A DNA stretch of 7,294 bases from JAZDLM01 sp043801895 (lineage in GTDB: Bacteria > Patescibacteriota > Kazan-3B-28): NCBI GenBank assembly GCA_043801895.1, contig JAZDLM010000055.1, positions 1 through 7,294 of the forward strand. The letters run 5' to 3'. The position numbers and the translations under genes were made by a program. Position 1 is the first letter of the stretch, and every line of letters starts with the position of its first letter. Positions 5,600 through 7,294 of the stretch are shown piece by piece. The notes below the pieces were generated by a model that was given only the letters and a program-made list of their open reading frames with translations, was not told the origin of the DNA and did no database searches.

Positions 5600-7019
5600 G
5601 GCTTAGCCAATGAACTATTCCGATTAATAGAAGATAATAAACAACTGGGTAAACCGGAGGGAGGGGCGGGACTTCGACGAACGCATGGGGCAGCGACCCA
5701 GCGGCTTGGATGATGATCAACAATAGCCGAGTGGCTAACCAGCTTACCAAACCGATAATTTGTAAAAATGGGATGACGGCAAATATCACTATGGCCCCAA
5801 AACCCAGCAACATCACCAGCGGCACGATGGGGACTACCAATAAATTGGCTAACAGAGCCACCAGCGAGAACCCGCCAAAATGAAAAATGATCAGCGGTAG
5901 AGTGGCAATGGTAGCAGCTAGCGTAGCGCGGATTACATTGGGCAGCTGAAGGGGCAACCGCCGATCGACTAGCGGAGAAATAAAGATTAGCCCAGCGGTA
6001 GCTGCCAACGACAGCTGGAATCCGACGTCATATTGTAAGACTAGCGGATTGATCATGGTCAGAATCAGCGCTGCCACCAACACCGCGTTGCCGGAATGGC
6101 GGCGGCGGCCCCACCAAGTCGTTAGCAAAAGCATCCAACCCATTACCGCGGCTCGCACCACCGAGCTGCTAGCGCCGGTCATTACCACAAACGCTAGTAT
6201 CCCCACGCCTGCCAATACTAGTGCCCACCGTCGGGGTGCCGGCCTAAGCAGCCACATAAAAAACCCGGCTACAATCGCTATATTAAAACCCGACAAAGCT
6301 ACAATGTGAGTAGTGCCCGACGCCTTCAGCGCACTAACCAGATCTTCTGGCAACTGGCTGCGTTGGCCTAGTAATAGTCCTTGGAGTAAGGCACTATCTG
6401 GTTCGGGGAGCAGTTGATTGATTTTTGCCGCTAGCCAGTGCTTAACATTGTACAACGCCCCCATTATCGAAAATGGAGCCGGTCGCATAATCTCTATATC
6501 GCCGGCCTGATTAGCGGTGGCGCTAATGCCATCTTTAGCCAAATAGGCAGCGTAATTGAAATCTGAGCTGGCTAGAGGAGCGGCTACCGAAAGTTTAAGC
6601 CTCAGTTGGTCGCCATAATGGTAAAGGGGGAACTGCCAGGCCCGGAGCAAAACCCGACCACCAACAGGCTGATCGTTAATAAATTCTGGGGTAAAGGTAA
6701 ATGACTGACGCGATCCACTAACATCCGGGTCGCTTGCTACTCTGCCAGCTGCTTCAACGGTTTTGCCGTACCACGGGGCTAGCGCATAGAGTGCCCGCGA
6801 GCTAATGGCCGCGTCGTATCGCCACCAGCCCAATAGCCACCCAATCCCGAATACTGCCACTAGTCCGGTCAGTGGGCTAGGCCTGAATAACAAAACTCCG
6901 ATCAAGAGCAAAAACCCCAACCAGATAGCGACGGGGGCCACCGCAACATAGGACGCTGAGGCTACCCCTAGTAAAAAACTGAGGCCAAAAACCGCAACAA
7001 TTTGATACGGATGAACCAC
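5577..7019 (-). CDS. comEC: ComEC/Rec2 competence channel, N-terminal OB and membrane domains
   Basis: ComEC forms the inner-membrane channel through which single-stranded DNA enters in natural transformation. Residues 1-65 are three hydrophobic helices. About 80-180 is the soluble DUF4131/OB-like region ending in DFNYAAYLAKDGISAT (153-168). The Competence domain covers about 205-450, with LLQGLLLGQRSQLP (211-224) and SGTTHIVALSGFNI (234-247). Further on are DVGFQLSLAATAGL (331-344) and LANLLVVPIVPLVMLLGF (390-407). The frame stops at residue 480, just where full-length homologs continue into a linker and MBL domain, found here in the next frame. The start is GTG at 7019, immediately after the TAG of mltG with no gap and no SD, suggesting coupled translation. 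Fused, the two parts would be about 760 residues, a normal ComEC length. Other DNA-uptake genes are not in the window. Confidence 0.92.
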   Translation of the reverse strand: MVHPYQIVAVFGLSFLLGVASASYVAVAPVAIWLGFLLLIGVLLFRPSPLTGLVAVFGIGWLLGWWRYDAAISSRALYALAPWYGKTVEAAGRVASDPDVSGSRQSFTFTPEFINDQPVGGRVLLRAWQFPLYHYGDQLRLKLSVAAPLASSDFNYAAYLAKDGISATANQAGDIEIMRPAPFSIMGALYNVKHWLAAKINQLLPEPDSALLQGLLLGQRSQLPEDLVSALKASGTTHIVALSGFNIAIVAGFFMWLLRPAPRRWALVLAGVGILAFVVMTGASSSVVRAAVMGWMLLLTTWWGRRRHSGNAVLVAALILTMINPLVLQYDVGFQLSLAATAGLIFISPLVDRRLPLQLPNVIRATLAATIATLPLIIFHFGGFSLVALLANLLVVPIVPLVMLLGFGAIVIFAVIPFLQIIGLVSWLATRLLLIIIQAAGSLPHAFVEVPPLPPVYPVVYYLLLIGIVHWLSRAKTTRS

Positions 7020-7294
7020 CTACAGATATTTGGCTTTGTTAGCGGCGTGCTCGGCTAAGGTTTTGGCGTAATAAGTTTTGCCATCAGCCGCTGTTAAATA
7101 GTAAAGATAGTCGCTCATAGTGGGGGAGAGTACGGCTTGGATAGCAGCCAGGCCGGGATTGCAGATCGGGCCGGGCGGTAGGCCTAAATAAAGATAGGTG
7201 TTATAGGGCGATTTGATGGCGGTTTGGTTGCTGTAAACATGCTTAGTCGGTTTTTCTAAGAAGTATTTAATAGTCGGGTCGGCGGCCAGGGGCA
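7020..7294 (-). CDS. mltG: Endolytic transglycosylase MltG (YceG-like), C-terminal 90 residues
   Basis: MltG is a membrane-anchored lytic transglycosylase that cuts nascent peptidoglycan strands and ends their elongation. Only the C-terminus is in the window; the frame is open to the right edge. It shows PLAADPTIKYFL at the start, then SPYNTYLYLGLPPGPICNPG, AAIQAVLSPTMSDYLYYL and YYAKTLAEHAA, the standard order of the final third of the YceG domain. The catalytic glutamate lies upstream, outside the window. The TAG stop (7020-7022) directly touches the GTG of comEC, so the two are almost certainly co-transcribed; their promoter is beyond the right edge. Confidence 0.92.
   Translation of the reverse strand, partial: PLAADPTIKYFLEKPTKHVYSNQTAIKSPYNTYLYLGLPPGPICNPGLAAIQAVLSPTMSDYLYYLTAADGKTYYAKTLAEHAANKAKYL

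Overview
The window reads as bacterial chromosome with densely packed, mostly minus-strand genes. TGA works as a stop codon in several genes, which excludes code-4/25 lineages. Almost none of the genes has a Shine-Dalgarno (SD) sequence. The SGTTHIVALSGFNI-type ComEC motif and the small zinc-ribbon proteins fit my recollection of Patescibacteria (Candidate Phyla Radiation) genomes. That assignment is an inference without a marker gene, and other bacteria remain possible.

Right to left along the minus strand, the window opens inside the 3' end of mltG, a peptidoglycan endolytic transglycosylase. It abuts comEC, the DNA-uptake channel. ComEC is in two reading frames: a 480-residue membrane part (5577-7019) and a 288-residue metallo-beta-lactamase-fold part (4733-5599), overlapping by 23 bases. 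The only plus-strand gene, gmd (3671-4750), makes GDP-4-keto-6-deoxymannose and collides head-on with the comEC 3' end, overlapping it by 18 bases.

Divergent from gmd is a 377-residue tandem-repeat dCTP-deaminase-family protein (2406-3539). It has a clear promoter, the only strong SD in the window and a TTG start, and it ends at the window's only good intrinsic terminator (2346-2381). Directly after this terminator a TATAAT box sits 7 bases before the start of an RNHCP-domain zinc protein (2029-2331). That gene overlaps by 4 bases a WecA/TagO-like polyprenyl-phosphate GlcNAc-1-phosphate transferase (1001-2032).

A near-consensus promoter whose -35 box contains the transferase stop codon drives a small zinc-ribbon protein (442-912) through a leader that can fold into a hairpin. 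The window closes inside a ribosomal protein L25/Ctc gene (from 368 to the left edge) with its own candidate promoter.

Functionally this is mostly housekeeping and envelope biology: surface-glycan initiation, a deoxysugar-nucleotide precursor, wall processing, DNA uptake, nucleotide metabolism and translation. I see no mobile element, CRISPR array, tRNA or rRNA, no gene-free stretch above 300 bases, and no convincing unknown defence-type system. The points most worth checking are the split comEC, the asymmetric active-site motifs of the deaminase-like protein, the two uncharacterised zinc proteins flanking the transferase, and the apparent leaderless or SD-less expression.
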